A DNA stretch of 64,000 nt, taken from positions 4,537,001 through 4,601,000 of the forward strand of contig NZ_CP029617.1 of assembly GCF_003945545.1 (NCBI RefSeq), read 5' to 3'. This document shows positions 63,354-64,000 of the stretch, in pieces. The translations under genes were made by a program, and so were the position numbers. The notes under the pieces were generated by a model. It was not told the DNA's origin, did no database searches, and saw only the letters and a program-made list of their open reading frames with translations. The DNA comes from Streptomyces sp. WAC 01529. Its GTDB lineage: Bacteria > Actinomycetota > Actinomycetes > Streptomycetales > Streptomycetaceae. Each line of letters starts with the position of its first letter. The first letter of the stretch is position 1.

Positions 63354-64000
63354 ATGTCGAAGCGCACCAAGTCCCACCATCCCCGCCCGTCCATGCTCCG
63401 TACGCGGGCGGCCGTCGTCGCCGCCGGTCTCGGGGTGTCGACGCTGCTCGGGGCAGGGGTCTCGGTCGCTGCGGAGAGCGCCAAGAGCGGCGGTGCACTG
63501 CCCGGCGTCTCCGTGAACCCGGTTCAGGCGCAGGCCGCTGCCCAGGCCAAGGCCGCCGAGAAGGCGAAGCAGGGTGGCGTCAAGAAGGCCGCCGCCAAGG
63601 CTCCCGCCTGGGTCCAGCCGGTCGAGCGCTACACGCTCTCCGCGACCTTCGGTCTCGGCGGCAACATGTGGTCGCACAAGCACTCCGGCCAGGACTTCGC
63701 CGTCTCGGTCGGCACCCCGGTCGCCGCCGTGCACGGCGGCACCGTCGTCAAGGCCGGCCCCAACGGCGCCGGTGACGGCCCCGCGTACGGCAACGCCGTC
63801 GTGATCAAGCACAGCAACGGCACGTACTCGCAGTACGCGCACCTCTCGAAGGTCGACGTCCGCGTCGGGCAGAACGTCACCACTGGCCAGCGCGTCGCCC
63901 TCTCCGGCAACACCGGCAACTCCAGCGGCCCGCACCTGCACTTCGAGATCCGTACGACCCCCAACTACGGCACCGCCGTCGACCCCGTCGCCTTCCTGCG
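63354..64000 (+). CDS. Secreted M23 family metallopeptidase (3' end outside window)
   Basis: The first 215 residues of a peptidoglycan endopeptidase. A basic N terminus and hydrophobic stretch (about 17-40, TRAAVVAAGLGVSTLLGAGV) form a secretion signal, followed by an Ala/Lys-rich linker. The LytM domain starts near residue 85. Zinc ligands are visible in HKHSGQDFAVSVG (His, Asp) and in the HLHFE motif near residue 195. The ATG at 63354 follows GAAGGA. Few residues are probably missing after the window end. Confidence 0.93.
   Translation, partial: MSKRTKSHHPRPSMLRTRAAVVAAGLGVSTLLGAGVSVAAESAKSGGALPGVSVNPVQAQAAAQAKAAEKAKQGGVKKAAAKAPAWVQPVERYTLSATFGLGGNMWSHKHSGQDFAVSVGTPVAAVHGGTVVKAGPNGAGDGPAYGNAVVIKHSNGTYSQYAHLSKVDVRVGQNVTTGQRVALSGNTGNSSGPHLHFEIRTTPNYGTAVDPVAFL

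Overview
The window is chromosomal DNA of a Streptomyces species. GC is very high, third codon positions are almost all G or C, GTG starts are common, and many gene pairs are joined by ATGA or GTGA overlaps. Marker genes agree: tipA, lsr2, clpC, paralogous cysteine-poor ribosomal proteins, and an AbaA/WhiJ-type DUF397 + XRE + ATPase triad. The gene order resembles what I remember of the SCO34xx-SCO33xx region of S. coelicolor, but I could not check this. I saw no tRNA, rRNA, CRISPR, insertion sequence or prophage.

Layout. 1-1.8 kb (minus): a LolD/FtsX-type ABC exporter whose ATPase and permease frames are fused by an apparent one-base slip in a C7 run. 2.3-6.1 kb: a DUF2786 protein and a FUSC-family membrane protein. 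6.1-8.6 kb: a zinc-starvation island of alternative ribosomal proteins S14, L28, L33, L31 and S18 plus a CobW-like protein, around a TGAAAACG-N5-CGTTTTCA operator. 8.7-10.8 kb: the regulatory triad, with a near-identical 28-bp motif before two of its genes. 10.9-16.4 kb: aldehyde dehydrogenase, DinB protein, a PadR regulator with a drug-type ABC exporter sharing TCAA-TTGA operators, and tipA with its promoter and internal TipAS start. 16.6-21.2 kb: DedA protein, ThrE-like exporter, ppa, and a penicillin-binding protein 4 type carboxypeptidase.

21.4-32.4 kb: a zinc metalloprotease, tilS, hpt, ftsH and folE on the plus strand meet a minus-strand folate operon (folP, an NTF2-like gene, folB, folK, DUF3180) behind a lysylphosphatidylglycerol-synthase-type protein. 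32.6-38.7 kb: a secreted esterase, a complete osmoprotectant ABC importer and a coiled-coil membrane protein. 38.8-46.1 kb: two PH-domain membrane proteins, an orphan NuoD convergent with a MidA-type methyltransferase, a NarL-type two-component system and an ArsR-type regulator. 46.4-53.3 kb: a small protein, a threonine aldolase-like enzyme, and a cofactor operon (DUF2520 protein, panC, nadB, nadC, coaX) for pantothenate, NAD and CoA. 53.6-64 kb: two uncharacterised genes, a BlaI-type regulator, an ArgA-like acetyltransferase, lsr2, an uncharacterised gene, clpC, a large NACHT/STAND protein (bacterial NLR-like) and the start of an M23 peptidase.

Most of the window is conserved housekeeping sequence. 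The points that deserve most attention are the NACHT protein beside clpC, the NuoD/MidA pair, the shared motif of the regulatory triad, the frame slip in the first transporter, and two families of dispersed intergenic repeats.
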